NCBI RefSeq assembly: GCF_034039665.1
Contig: NZ_CP120131.1
Span: 832,206 to 896,205 of the forward strand
Reading direction: 5' to 3'
DNA: 64,000 bases
Source of the DNA: Mammaliicoccus sp. Dog046
GTDB taxonomy: Bacteria; Bacillota; Bacilli; Staphylococcales; Staphylococcaceae
Positions within the stretch are counted from its first letter, which is position 1. Each line of letters opens with the position of its first letter. Both the position numbers and the translations under genes were made by a program. Below the pieces are notes generated by a model. The model worked only from the letters and a program-made list of their open reading frames with translations, made no database searches and was not told the DNA's origin. Shown piece by piece: positions 11,812 to 19,435 of the stretch.

Positions 11812-13266
11812 ATGACACAACTTAACATTGCAAAGAATGAAACTGAAGTTAATTTAGAATTAGGTCAAGCAAATAGACATGGTTTAATCGCTGGTGCAAC
11901 TGGTACAGGTAAAACGATTACTTTAAAGGTATTAGCAGAACAGTTCTCTAAAGCAGGTGTTCCTGTCTTTATGTCGGATGTTAAAGGTGATATTTCTAGC
12001 ATAGCTGAAGCTGGAACAATAAATGATAAAATCCAAGAAAGGCTAGATCAACTTAAGATAGATGATTATGAAAATGCAGCGTATCCAGTAACGCTATTTG
12101 ATGTATTTCAAAAAAATGGCGTTCCAGTAAGAACAACAATTACTGAGATGGGTCCATTATTAATAGGGAAATTATTAGACTTAAATAATACTCAACTTGG
12201 TGTACTAGATATTGTCTTTAAAGTGGCTGACGAAAGTGGCTTATTACTGATTGATATGAAGGACTTTAAAGCTTTATTAAAAGAAATCAATGAAAATCGT
12301 GCTGAATACTCAGAGAAATATGGAAATATTTCTTCAGCTTCAATTGGTGCAATTCAACGTTCATTATTAAGATTAGAATCTGAAGGTGCTGAAACTTTCT
12401 TCGGAGAACCAGCACTTGAATTAGAAGATTTTATAAAAATTGATGAAAATGGAAAAGGTATGATTAATGTCTTAGATGCATCTGTTTTATATCAAAAGCC
12501 TAAATTATATGCGACATTTTTATTATGGTTGCTATCAGAATTATTTGAGAGTCTACCAGAAGTAGGTGACCCAGAGAAACCTAAAATCGTCTTCTTCTTT
12601 GATGAAGCACATTTATTATTTAATGATAGTTCTAAAGAATTAATTGAAAAAGTAGAACAAGTTGTAAGACTGATTCGTTCTAAAGGTGTAGGTATTTATT
12701 TTGTAACACAAAATCCAATTGATATTCCTGAATCAATTTTAGGACAATTAGGTAATAGAGTACAGCATGCGTTAAGAAGTTATACACCTAAAGATCAAAA
12801 AGCAATCAAAAGTGCCGCTCAAACATTCCGACAAAATGAAGCATTCGATACAGCAACAGTCATTGGTGAATTAAAAACAGGTGAAGCACTTATTTCATTC
12901 TTAAATGATGAAGGTCAACCAAATATTGTTGAACGTGCATTTATCCGACCACCTGAAAGTAAAATAGGTGTTATTGATGAAAAAGTAAAACAAGATTTAA
13001 TAACAAATGCGCCATTAAATGAAACATATAAGGAAACTTTTGACAGAGAGAGTGCCTTTGAGATGTTACAGAAAAAAATTGAAGCACAACCTACTGAATC
13101 GGAAGAAAAGCCGAAAAAAGAAAAAACGTCAGAAAAACAATCAGAAGGCAAAGAAAAGAAAAAACAATCACAATTCCAAAAAGAAACTTCTAAGATGTTA
13201 TCTTCGGTAGGTAGACAGATTGGTAGAGAAATCGTACGTAATATATTTGGAACGAAGAGAAGATAA
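11812..13266 (+). CDS. HerA-like P-loop ATPase (DUF853 / YjgR family)
   Basis: A 484-residue FtsK/HerA-type ATPase of the DUF853 helicase-like group, whose cellular role is not well established. Walker A is GATGTGKT at residues 28-35. The Walker B strand ending in FFFDEAH is near residues 258-267, and a QNPIDIPESILGQLGNRVQHALR block resembles the HerA sensor/arginine-finger region. The C-terminus is Lys/Glu/Gln-rich (about residues 415-455), then ends in a basic helix. A GGAGGAGTGA ribosome site precedes the ATG. No NurA-type nuclease partner is adjacent. It stands alone between the repeat cluster and dgkB and may be an accessory gene. Confidence 0.85.
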   Translation: MTQLNIAKNETEVNLELGQANRHGLIAGATGTGKTITLKVLAEQFSKAGVPVFMSDVKGDISSIAEAGTINDKIQERLDQLKIDDYENAAYPVTLFDVFQKNGVPVRTTITEMGPLLIGKLLDLNNTQLGVLDIVFKVADESGLLLIDMKDFKALLKEINENRAEYSEKYGNISSASIGAIQRSLLRLESEGAETFFGEPALELEDFIKIDENGKGMINVLDASVLYQKPKLYATFLLWLLSELFESLPEVGDPEKPKIVFFFDEAHLLFNDSSKELIEKVEQVVRLIRSKGVGIYFVTQNPIDIPESILGQLGNRVQHALRSYTPKDQKAIKSAAQTFRQNEAFDTATVIGELKTGEALISFLNDEGQPNIVERAFIRPPESKIGVIDEKVKQDLITNAPLNETYKETFDRESAFEMLQKKIEAQPTESEEKPKKEKTSEKQSEGKEKKKQSQFQKETSKMLSSVGRQIGREIVRNIFGTKRR

Positions 13267-13337
13267 CCATTTTTTGCTTTCTTATATTCGTTATTTGCTT
13301 TAATATAAAGATATAAGAATATACAAGAGGGATCACA

Positions 13338-14303
13338 ATGAAGAAAAAAGCTAGAATCATTTATAATCCAACATCAGGTAGAGAAATGTTTAAGCGTTCC
13401 TTACCTGATGTATTAATTAAATTAGAGCAAGCTGGATACGAAACAAGTGCACATGCAACTACAAGCGCGGGGGATGCAACGCATGCAGCAAGAGAAGCAT
13501 TAAAGTATGATTATGATGTAATTATTGCTGCTGGTGGAGATGGCACATTGAATGAAGTAATCAATGGCATTGCTGAAGCTAAGAAACGTCCGAAGTTAGG
13601 ACTCATTCCAATGGGTACGGTTAATGATTTTGGACGCGCATTGCTTATTCCGAATACAATCATGGAAGCCGTAGATATTATTATCAAAGGTGATTTAGTA
13701 CCAGTGGATGTTGGTAAGATGAATAATCGTTACTTTATTAACATCGCCGGCGGAGGAAAAATTACTGAAGTTTCATATGAAGCGCCAAGTAAATTAAAAA
13801 CGATGGTCGGTCCTTTAGCTTATTATATTAAAGGGTTAGAAATGTTACCTCAAATTAAATCGACAGATATTCGTATTGAGTATGATGGCAACGTATTCCA
13901 AGGTGAAGCGATGATGTTCTTAATTGGATTAACAAATTCAATTGGAGGATTTGAGAAGCTTGTACCAGATGCAGATATTAATGATGGTAACTTTACTTTA
14001 TTGATTTTAGAAAAAGTAAACTTTGCTGAGTTAGGTCATATCATGACATTAGCTTCAAGAGGTGAACATATTAATCATCCGAAAGTACACTATTCTAAAG
14101 CTAAAAATATTAACGTGTCATCATTTGAACAAATCCAATTAAATGTAGATGGAGAATTTGGTGGCGTATTGCCAGCTAATTTCTTAAACTTGAAACAACA
14201 TATTCAAGTCTTTTCTAAATTAGAAAGAGTTAAGAGAGAGCACGGTATAGAAACTGTAGAACGCGAACGAGAAAGATTACATGAAGAACAAACAGAAGAA
14301 TAA
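13338..14303 (+). CDS. dgkB: Diacylglycerol kinase DgkB
   Basis: Soluble lipid kinase (321 residues) that phosphorylates diacylglycerol released by lipoteichoic acid synthesis, returning it to phospholipid synthesis. The catalytic-domain signature GGDGTLNEVING is at residues 66-77, preceded by the IIYNPTSG start typical of the family. The highly charged C-terminal tail also fits. An AAGAGGGATC ribosome site precedes the ATG. In staphylococci it lies next to the rlmCD methyltransferase gene, as here. Confidence 0.95.
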   Translation: MKKKARIIYNPTSGREMFKRSLPDVLIKLEQAGYETSAHATTSAGDATHAAREALKYDYDVIIAAGGDGTLNEVINGIAEAKKRPKLGLIPMGTVNDFGRALLIPNTIMEAVDIIIKGDLVPVDVGKMNNRYFINIAGGGKITEVSYEAPSKLKTMVGPLAYYIKGLEMLPQIKSTDIRIEYDGNVFQGEAMMFLIGLTNSIGGFEKLVPDADINDGNFTLLILEKVNFAELGHIMTLASRGEHINHPKVHYSKAKNINVSSFEQIQLNVDGEFGGVLPANFLNLKQHIQVFSKLERVKREHGIETVERERERLHEEQTEE

Positions 14304-14309
14304 TACATA

Positions 14310-14333
14310 GGGGCATAATTTTGTCCCTTTTTT
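14310..14333 (+). terminator. Short terminator between dgkB and rlmCD
   Basis: A 6-bp stem GGGGCA / TGTCCC (one G-U pair) with a 6-nt loop followed by TTTTTT, 7 bp after the dgkB stop. It is weak, so some read-through is likely. Confidence 0.6.
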
Positions 14334-14362
14334 CTATGTTTAAGTTGAGAGAAGGAGTTATT

Positions 14363-15730
14363 ATGGCAGGTATCGTAAATAAAAATGAAATATATACAGG
14401 TAAAGTAATTGATTTTACACACGAAGGACATGGTGTTGTGAAATTTGATCGTTATCCAATATTTGTGCCACAAGCAATCAAAGATGAAACAATAGAATTT
14501 AAAGTTATTAAAGTGAAAAAACAATTCGCTATAGGAAAATTAATCAAAGTCCAAACGACTTCAAGTGAGAGAGTAGAACCACCATGTTCTTATTATCATG
14601 TTTGTGGTGGATGTCAGTTGCAACATTTAAGTTATCAAGGACAATTAGAAATGAAAAAAGAACAAGTAATCAACTTGTTTAAACGTAAATCACATTTCGA
14701 AGATACAATCATACACGATACAATTGGAATGGAAGAACCATGGCATTATCGTAATAAATCTCAAATTCCTGTAGGTAGAAATAGAGATGGTGAGATTGAA
14801 TTAGGATTTTATAAACAAAGAAGTCATGACATCGTAAATATTGATCACTGTATGATTCAAGATAATAAACACGACGACATCATGATAAAACTGAAATCTT
14901 TATTAGAAGAACTTAATATGAATATTTATAATGAACATAAACATAAAGGTGAGCTTAGACATATTATATTAAGAAGCGGTGTTTATACTGGAGAAACGAT
15001 GGTTATATTTGTGACAAATAGTAAGCAGTTAAGTCATAAAAATAAAATCATCGAATTTATAACAAAGGAATGTGAAAATGTCGTAAGTATTAAACACAAC
15101 ATCAATTTAGAAAAAACAAACGTCATCATGGGACAAACATCACACACATTATACGGTCAAGATACGATTACAGATAAACTATCAGAATATCAATTTAAAA
15201 TATCTGATACATCATTCTATCAAATCAATCCAATTCAAACTGAGAAGTTATATAGTAAAGCATTAGAATATGCACAACTAGATGGTGAAGAAACAGTCAT
15301 TGATGCATATTGTGGTATAGGAACAATCGGGTCTTATATGTCTCAAAAAGCGAAACACGTCTATGGTGTAGAAGTAGTAGAACAAGCAATAGAAAACGCT
15401 AAAGAGAATGCACAAATCAATCATATTGATAATGCGACGTGGGAAGCAGGAAAAGCAGAAGAAATTATATTAAAATGGCAAGAAGAAGGCATAAAACCAG
15501 AAGTTGTCATGGTCGATCCACCTAGAAAAGGCTGTGACCAAACATTTATTGAAACATTAATCGAATTATCACCAAAACGTATTGTATATATTTCATGTAA
15601 TCCAGGAACACAAGTAAGAGACATAGAAATATTAAAAGAAAAAGGATATCAACTCAAAGAAATTACACCAGTAGATATGTTCCCACATACGACACATGTA
15701 GAGACAGTGGCGTTGATAGAGAAAGTTTAA
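14363..15730 (+). CDS. rlmCD: 23S rRNA (uracil-C5)-methyltransferase, RlmCD/RumA family (copy 1)
   Basis: SAM-dependent methyltransferase of the TrmA/RumA family (455 residues), methylating uracils in 23S rRNA. Seen in order: an N-terminal TRAM domain (to about residue 65), iron-sulfur cysteines C75, C81 and C84 in the CGGCQLQH motif with a later fourth cysteine, the SAM-binding DAYCGIGTIG loop, VDPPRKGCD, and the nucleophilic cysteine C412 in SCNPGTQ. Start chosen at the ATG after GAAGGAG; longer in-frame starts overlap the dgkB terminator. Its last codons are duplicated 1.5 kb downstream, flanking an SDR-MerR insert. Confidence 0.93.
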   Translation: MAGIVNKNEIYTGKVIDFTHEGHGVVKFDRYPIFVPQAIKDETIEFKVIKVKKQFAIGKLIKVQTTSSERVEPPCSYYHVCGGCQLQHLSYQGQLEMKKEQVINLFKRKSHFEDTIIHDTIGMEEPWHYRNKSQIPVGRNRDGEIELGFYKQRSHDIVNIDHCMIQDNKHDDIMIKLKSLLEELNMNIYNEHKHKGELRHIILRSGVYTGETMVIFVTNSKQLSHKNKIIEFITKECENVVSIKHNINLEKTNVIMGQTSHTLYGQDTITDKLSEYQFKISDTSFYQINPIQTEKLYSKALEYAQLDGEETVIDAYCGIGTIGSYMSQKAKHVYGVEVVEQAIENAKENAQINHIDNATWEAGKAEEIILKWQEEGIKPEVVMVDPPRKGCDQTFIETLIELSPKRIVYISCNPGTQVRDIEILKEKGYQLKEITPVDMFPHTTHVETVALIEKV

Positions 15731-15737
15731 TATAGAA
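15713..15737 (+). repeat. 25-bp direct repeat, left copy (rlmCD 3' end)
   Basis: Covers the last five sense codons and stop of rlmCD (LIEKV-stop) plus 7 bp. An identical 25-bp copy is at 17198-17222, where it belongs to no gene. The two copies bracket the SDR-MerR islet, with an offset of 1485 bp. Confidence 0.95.
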
Positions 15738-15766
15738 ATCCTTAATTTATTTCGAAATACAACAAT

Positions 15767-15806
15767 AAGACGACTACAGTTTAAAATAATTGTGGCCGTC
15801 TTTTTA
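15767..15806 (+). terminator. Terminator just inside the SDR-MerR islet
   Basis: AAGACGAC / GCCGTCTT stem with one mismatch and a 20-nt loop, then TTTTTATA. It would end rlmCD transcripts before the islet's own promoter. Confidence 0.65.
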
Positions 15807-15876
15807 TATATTACAATCTTTTAATCGTTATCATTTTAACTCAATAATTTTTTAGCAAAAACCTTACTTAATACTC

Positions 15877-15907
15877 TTGCTCTAATGTTCACTTGAAGGT
15901 TTATACT
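15877..15907 (+). promoter_or_regulatory. MerR-type promoter and operator of the SDR-MerR operon
   Basis: TTGCTC (-35) and TATACT (-10) are separated by 19 bp, the stretched spacer typical of promoters remodelled by MerR-family activators. Within the spacer lies an imperfect dyad CTCTAATG-TT-CACTTGAAG (15880-15898), where such regulators bind. Start-codon distance is about 50 bp. The MerR gene is the second gene of the operon, so autoregulation is likely. Confidence 0.75.
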
Positions 15908-15958
15908 CTGATTTATAGCTTGCATTTATAAGCTGACAACCAGAGAGGATGAAATGTC

Positions 15959-16705
15959 GTGGAAAATATACAAGGTAAAGTAATCATCATAACAGGTACA
16001 AGTAGCGGAATGGGAAGAAGTACTGCAAAACTGTTGGCTGAGCATGGTGCAAAAGTAGTTTTAGCTGCCAGACGAGAAGATAGACTTGTTCTTTTAAAAG
16101 AAGAAATTGAAAATAGTGGGGGGACAGCTATATATAAAGTAACTGATGTCACTTCACATAAACAGTTACAAGAATTAGCGGAATTTACTTTAAATACGTT
16201 TGGAACAATTGATGTACTTATAAATAATGCTGGGTATATGCCCGTTTCACCTTTACATGCACAAAAAGTAAATGAATGGGACCAAATGATAGATATTAAC
16301 ATTAAAGGTGTACTGTATGGCATATCGGCTGTACTCCCATATATGAGAAAAAATAAGAAAGGACAAATTATCAATGTTGCTTCTGCATTAGCACATGTTG
16401 TTGTGGAGAATGCTGCTGTGTATGCAGGAACAAAATTTGCTGTAAAAGCTATCACAGAAGGACTTAGACAGGAAGAATTTGAAAATAATATACGTACAAC
16501 ACTTATTTCTCCAGGGGCTGTTCAAACAGAAATCACTAATGGAATTACACATGAAGAAACAAAGAATTCTGTTAAAGAAATGGTAAGTCAAGTCTGGTTA
16601 CAACCAGAAAGTATTGCAAAAGCCATTGCTTATTCTATTAATGAGCCTGAAGAAGTATCTACCAACGAAATTATTGTCAGGCCCACTATTCAAAAAGCTT
16701 TTTAA
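15959..16705 (+). CDS. Short-chain dehydrogenase/reductase (SDR), islet cargo
   Basis: Classical SDR oxidoreductase of 248 residues; the substrate cannot be read from sequence. The NAD(P)-binding motif is TGTSSGMG (residues 12-19), NNAG follows at 89-92, and catalytic residues are Ser142, Tyr155 and Lys159 (YAGTK). Basic residues after the second strand (AARRED) suggest NADPH preference. It starts with GTG, 9-11 nt after an AGAGAGGA site. It is the first gene of a two-gene operon with a MerR regulator inside the direct-repeat-bounded insert. Confidence 0.88.
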   Translation: MENIQGKVIIITGTSSGMGRSTAKLLAEHGAKVVLAARREDRLVLLKEEIENSGGTAIYKVTDVTSHKQLQELAEFTLNTFGTIDVLINNAGYMPVSPLHAQKVNEWDQMIDINIKGVLYGISAVLPYMRKNKKGQIINVASALAHVVVENAAVYAGTKFAVKAITEGLRQEEFENNIRTTLISPGAVQTEITNGITHEETKNSVKEMVSQVWLQPESIAKAIAYSINEPEEVSTNEIIVRPTIQKAF

Positions 16706-16786
16706 TATCTTCTTTCCTTATATGGAATATTCTAAGATACAAGCAAAGAATATAATGCTAAAATGGCAAAAAAGGGAGATGATAAC

Positions 16787-17182
16787 ATGTCTTATTCAAT
16801 AAAAGAGGCAGCTGCAAAGGCAAAAATTGCTCCACATACTTTACGTTACTATGAAGAAGAAAAACTTTTACCTTATGTGAAGCGGGATGCGAATGGTTAC
16901 CGAATTTATACAGATGAAGATTTGTCATGGATTGAAGTAGTTTCTTGTTTACGTGAGGCTAATGTTTCGATCGCCGACTTAAAAGAAATGATGAGTTTAT
17001 CAAAGGGAGAAAAGTCAGCATTATCTGAACGAATTAATATTTTAGACGAACATCGAAAAAATATTCAGGAGCAACAGAAAGATTTAAAACAAAAAGAAGA
17101 GATGTTAGACATTAAAATTAACCATTTAAAACAACTTGAGGATATGGATTTAATGAGTTTAAATAAACAAAAACTTTGTTAG
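16787..17182 (+). CDS. MerR-family transcriptional regulator, islet cargo
   Basis: A 131-residue regulator with an N-terminal winged helix-turn-helix typical of MerR (SIKEAAAKAKIAPHTLRYYE, then a GYRIYTDEDL wing) and a long C-terminal coiled coil (about residues 75-120) for dimerisation. There is no cysteine-rich metal loop, so it is probably an AdhR/NmlR-like sensor of organic or carbonyl compounds rather than a metal regulator; that is inference. The start is the ATG 8 nt after AAGGGAG. It probably controls the 19-bp-spacer promoter upstream of the SDR gene. Its stop is 15 bp before the right direct repeat. Confidence 0.87.
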   Translation: MSYSIKEAAAKAKIAPHTLRYYEEEKLLPYVKRDANGYRIYTDEDLSWIEVVSCLREANVSIADLKEMMSLSKGEKSALSERINILDEHRKNIQEQQKDLKQKEEMLDIKINHLKQLEDMDLMSLNKQKLC

Positions 17183-17197
17183 CTATTTTTAATAACC

Positions 17198-17222
17198 TTG
17201 ATAGAGAAAGTTTAATATAGAA
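17198..17222 (+). repeat. 25-bp direct repeat, right copy (orphan rlmCD 3' end)
   Basis: Exact copy of 15713-15737 not attached to a reading frame. It is followed 8 bp later by a CTGAGAC-type terminator that probably served rlmCD before the insertion. Confidence 0.95.
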
Positions 17223-17230
17223 TGACTAGT

Positions 17231-17261
17231 AAAAGCTGAGACAAATCGTCTCAGCTTTTTT
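17231..17261. terminator. Bidirectional terminator (CTGAGAC type)
   Basis: A perfect 12-bp stem AAAAGCTGAGAC / GTCTCAGCTTTT with a 5-nt loop and T-run, between converging genes (MerR on plus, SDR on minus). The same stem core is reused at 23679 and, less perfectly, at 28923, 36520 and 37216. Confidence 0.93.
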
Positions 17262-17286
17262 GTTTATATTTAATTACCTTGATTAC

Positions 17287-18132
17287 TTACACATCATCAT
17301 GAGAAAGTGATATTGAAAGTTCTCGATAAGCGTTGAGTTGTGATTGGAAATCGCTGATTTTTTTCTCTACTATTTCAACTGCATCTTCACCAGCGATAAA
17401 ACGAAGTGGAGGTTGTTCTTCATTTGAAATATCGACTATAGCCTTAGCGAGTTTAACAGGATCACCAGCTTGATTCCCATTTTGAGACTCAAAATTTCCT
17501 TGGCTAATTTTCCTGCGTTCGTTATAGTCGTTGATTGTTGGTTCTGCATATTTCGCCGATTTTTCATTAAGGAATCCAGTTCTAAACATCCCTGGGTTGA
17601 CAATGGTTGTATTAATCCCGAACGGAGAAACTTCAGGTTGTAATGATTCCATCCATCCTTCAAGACCAAATTTAGACGCAGCGTATGCGGTATTAAATTC
17701 AAATCCAGAAATCCCTGCACCAGAAGAAATTGAAATAATATGACCGGAACTTTGCTTGCGCATTATAGGTAACACTGCTCTAGTAATGTTCATTGGACCG
17801 ATAAGGGTTGTCTCCAGTTGATTATTGATTTGCTCTGGAGTTAGTTCTTCGAAATAACCTCCATAAAAGTTTGAAGCATTATTTACTAGCACATCTATTT
17901 TTCCAAATTTGGCAATTGCATCTTTGACAGCAGTATTAACATCTGACGAATTGGTGATGTCCAATTTTACAATAAATAGGTTTTCATCATTGCCAAGTAC
18001 CGCTTTAACATTATTTGTATTTCTACCAGTTGCAACAACTTGATTTCCATTAGCTAGGGCGACTTTGGCAATTTCAGCACCCATGCCACGTCCAGCACCT
18101 GTAATAAACCAAACTTTTTTATTTTTAGCCAT
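17287..18132 (-). CDS. Short-chain dehydrogenase/reductase (SDR)
   Basis: SDR oxidoreductase of 281 residues. The cofactor motif TGAGRGMG is at residues 11-18, NNAS at 84-87, and catalytic Ser137, Tyr150 and Lys154 (YAASK). The C-terminal segment (PPLRFIAGEDAVE) is the sort found in the SDR group annotated as oxidoreductases with unknown substrate. A TAGGAGGAAAT ribosome site precedes the ATG. It is divergent from a LysR-type regulator gene, with a shared 195-bp control region, so it is probably a target of that regulator. Confidence 0.88.
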   Translation of the reverse strand: MAKNKKVWFITGAGRGMGAEIAKVALANGNQVVATGRNTNNVKAVLGNDENLFIVKLDITNSSDVNTAVKDAIAKFGKIDVLVNNASNFYGGYFEELTPEQINNQLETTLIGPMNITRAVLPIMRKQSSGHIISISSGAGISGFEFNTAYAASKFGLEGWMESLQPEVSPFGINTTIVNPGMFRTGFLNEKSAKYAEPTINDYNERRKISQGNFESQNGNQAGDPVKLAKAIVDISNEEQPPLRFIAGEDAVEIVEKKISDFQSQLNAYRELSISLSHDDV

Positions 18133-18264
18133 ATTAATTTCCTCCTAGATTTGTTTTTAAATTGATTTTTACTTGAACTAAATTTATTTTCAATATTTAT
18201 AATCAACTTTTATAACATTGTAAATGTAGTCTGTTTAGTTATCCAATACTTATTTCTTATAACT

Positions 18265-18287
18265 AGATATGTTTGAAAGGCATATCT
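18265..18287. promoter_or_regulatory. LysR-type operator, site 1
   Basis: A perfect palindrome AGATATG-N9-CATATCT, fitting the T-N11-A rule of LysR-type regulators. It lies between the divergent SDR and lysR genes and overlaps the lysR promoter. The same GATATG-N9-CATATC core is present before the MFS gene. Confidence 0.75.
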
Positions 18288-18301
18288 AAGAAGTCTATAC
18301 T
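18273..18301 (+). promoter_or_regulatory. Probable lysR promoter
   Basis: TTGAAA, 17-bp spacer, TATACT, ending 26 bp before the lysR ATG. Because the right half of the operator palindrome falls in the spacer, the regulator probably represses its own gene. Confidence 0.65.
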
Positions 18302-18327
18302 TTAAAATAATAAAGGAGGCGTATCTT

Positions 18328-19236
18328 ATGGAAAATAGAGTTTTACGGTATTTTCTTACCGTTGCGAGAGAAGGAAGTATTACAAGAGCTGCTGAATCTT
18401 TACATGTCACACAACCGACCTTGTCTAGACAAATAAAAGATCTTGAAAACGAATTAGGAAAAAAATTATTTGTTCGTAGTAACCATAGTATTATTTTAAC
18501 GAATGAAGGACTCCTCTTGAAAAAGAGAGCAGAAGAAATTATTGATTTGGTTGATAGATTAGGCGATGAATTTAATGCTATAGAAGAAACAATCAGTGGA
18601 GATGTTTATATAGGCGGTGGAGAAACTGACGCCATGAGGCACATTGCACAGGTGGTAAAAAATTTACAATTGAGTTATCCAAATAGACGATATCATCTTT
18701 ACAGTGGTAATTCAGATGATGTAACAGAACGCCTGGATAAAGGATTAATTGACTTTGGTATTTTAATTCAACCAGCAGCTCTATCAAAATATAATTATAT
18801 TAACATTCCAGCAAAAGATGTTTGGGGTGTAGTTATGAGAAAGGATAGTATGCTTGCTTCTAAAACCAGTATTCAACCAACAGATTTATTAAATGTGCCT
18901 CTAATCTGTTCGAGACAGAGTATGAAAAAAACTTTGTCTACAAATGAATTTGCGGATTGGTTTGGTGAAGTTTTTGATAATTTAAACATTGTGACTACGT
19001 ACAACCTTGCTTATAATGCGGCTATTATGGTGGAAGAGGGTATTGGTTATGCTATCACTATTGATAAAATCGTGAATACGTCAGGAGATAGTAATCTTTG
19101 CTTTAGACCACTGGAACCAAAAATTGAATCAGGTTTAAACCTTGTATGGAAAAAGCATCATGTACTTTCTAAAGCAGCTGATATATTTTTGAAAGAAATT
19201 CAAATGGAATTTTCCAAATCTTTAACGGATGAATAA
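18328..19236 (+). CDS. LysR-family transcriptional regulator
   Basis: A 302-residue LysR-type regulator. The N-terminal helix-turn-helix (about residues 1-60) has the family pattern SITRAAESLHVTQPTLSRQIKDLE, followed by a linker helix and a periplasmic-binding-protein-like effector domain (from about residue 90, GDVYIGGGETD). A strong AAAGGAGGCG site precedes the ATG. Divergent from an SDR gene and upstream of an MFS transporter and aldo-keto reductase. Two matching T-N11-A palindromes in the intergenic regions suggest these are its regulon. Confidence 0.9.
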   Translation: MENRVLRYFLTVAREGSITRAAESLHVTQPTLSRQIKDLENELGKKLFVRSNHSIILTNEGLLLKKRAEEIIDLVDRLGDEFNAIEETISGDVYIGGGETDAMRHIAQVVKNLQLSYPNRRYHLYSGNSDDVTERLDKGLIDFGILIQPAALSKYNYINIPAKDVWGVVMRKDSMLASKTSIQPTDLLNVPLICSRQSMKKTLSTNEFADWFGEVFDNLNIVTTYNLAYNAAIMVEEGIGYAITIDKIVNTSGDSNLCFRPLEPKIESGLNLVWKKHHVLSKAADIFLKEIQMEFSKSLTDE

Positions 19237-19322
19237 AAAATACTTTATCAACGGCTATCATTTATAGTTTTTTAGGATCGTGAAGAGTTGATACCTTCAA
19301 TCATTTTAATTCTCTTTCTATT

Positions 19323-19345
19323 GGATATGCTTATTAAGCATATCT
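19323..19345. promoter_or_regulatory. LysR-type operator, site 2 (upstream of MFS gene)
   Basis: GATATGCTT-ATT-AAGCATATC, a perfect 9-3-9 palindrome containing the same GATATG-N9-CATATC core as site 1, about 91 bp before the MFS start codon. The position suits activation by a LysR-type protein. Confidence 0.75.
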
Positions 19346-19435
19346 AGATATAAATTATAAGTATTAGTAACTTTTAATTTTAACGATTAAGATAATAACG
19401 AAGAGAGAATTATTGAAGGTAGGTATTAATGTCTT

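Noticed and set aside
15738-17197. IS element or integron-like cassette explaining the islet
   Set aside because: No transposase, no terminal inverted repeats and no attC-like structure; the flanking repeat is gene sequence of 25 bp, longer than usual target-site duplications.
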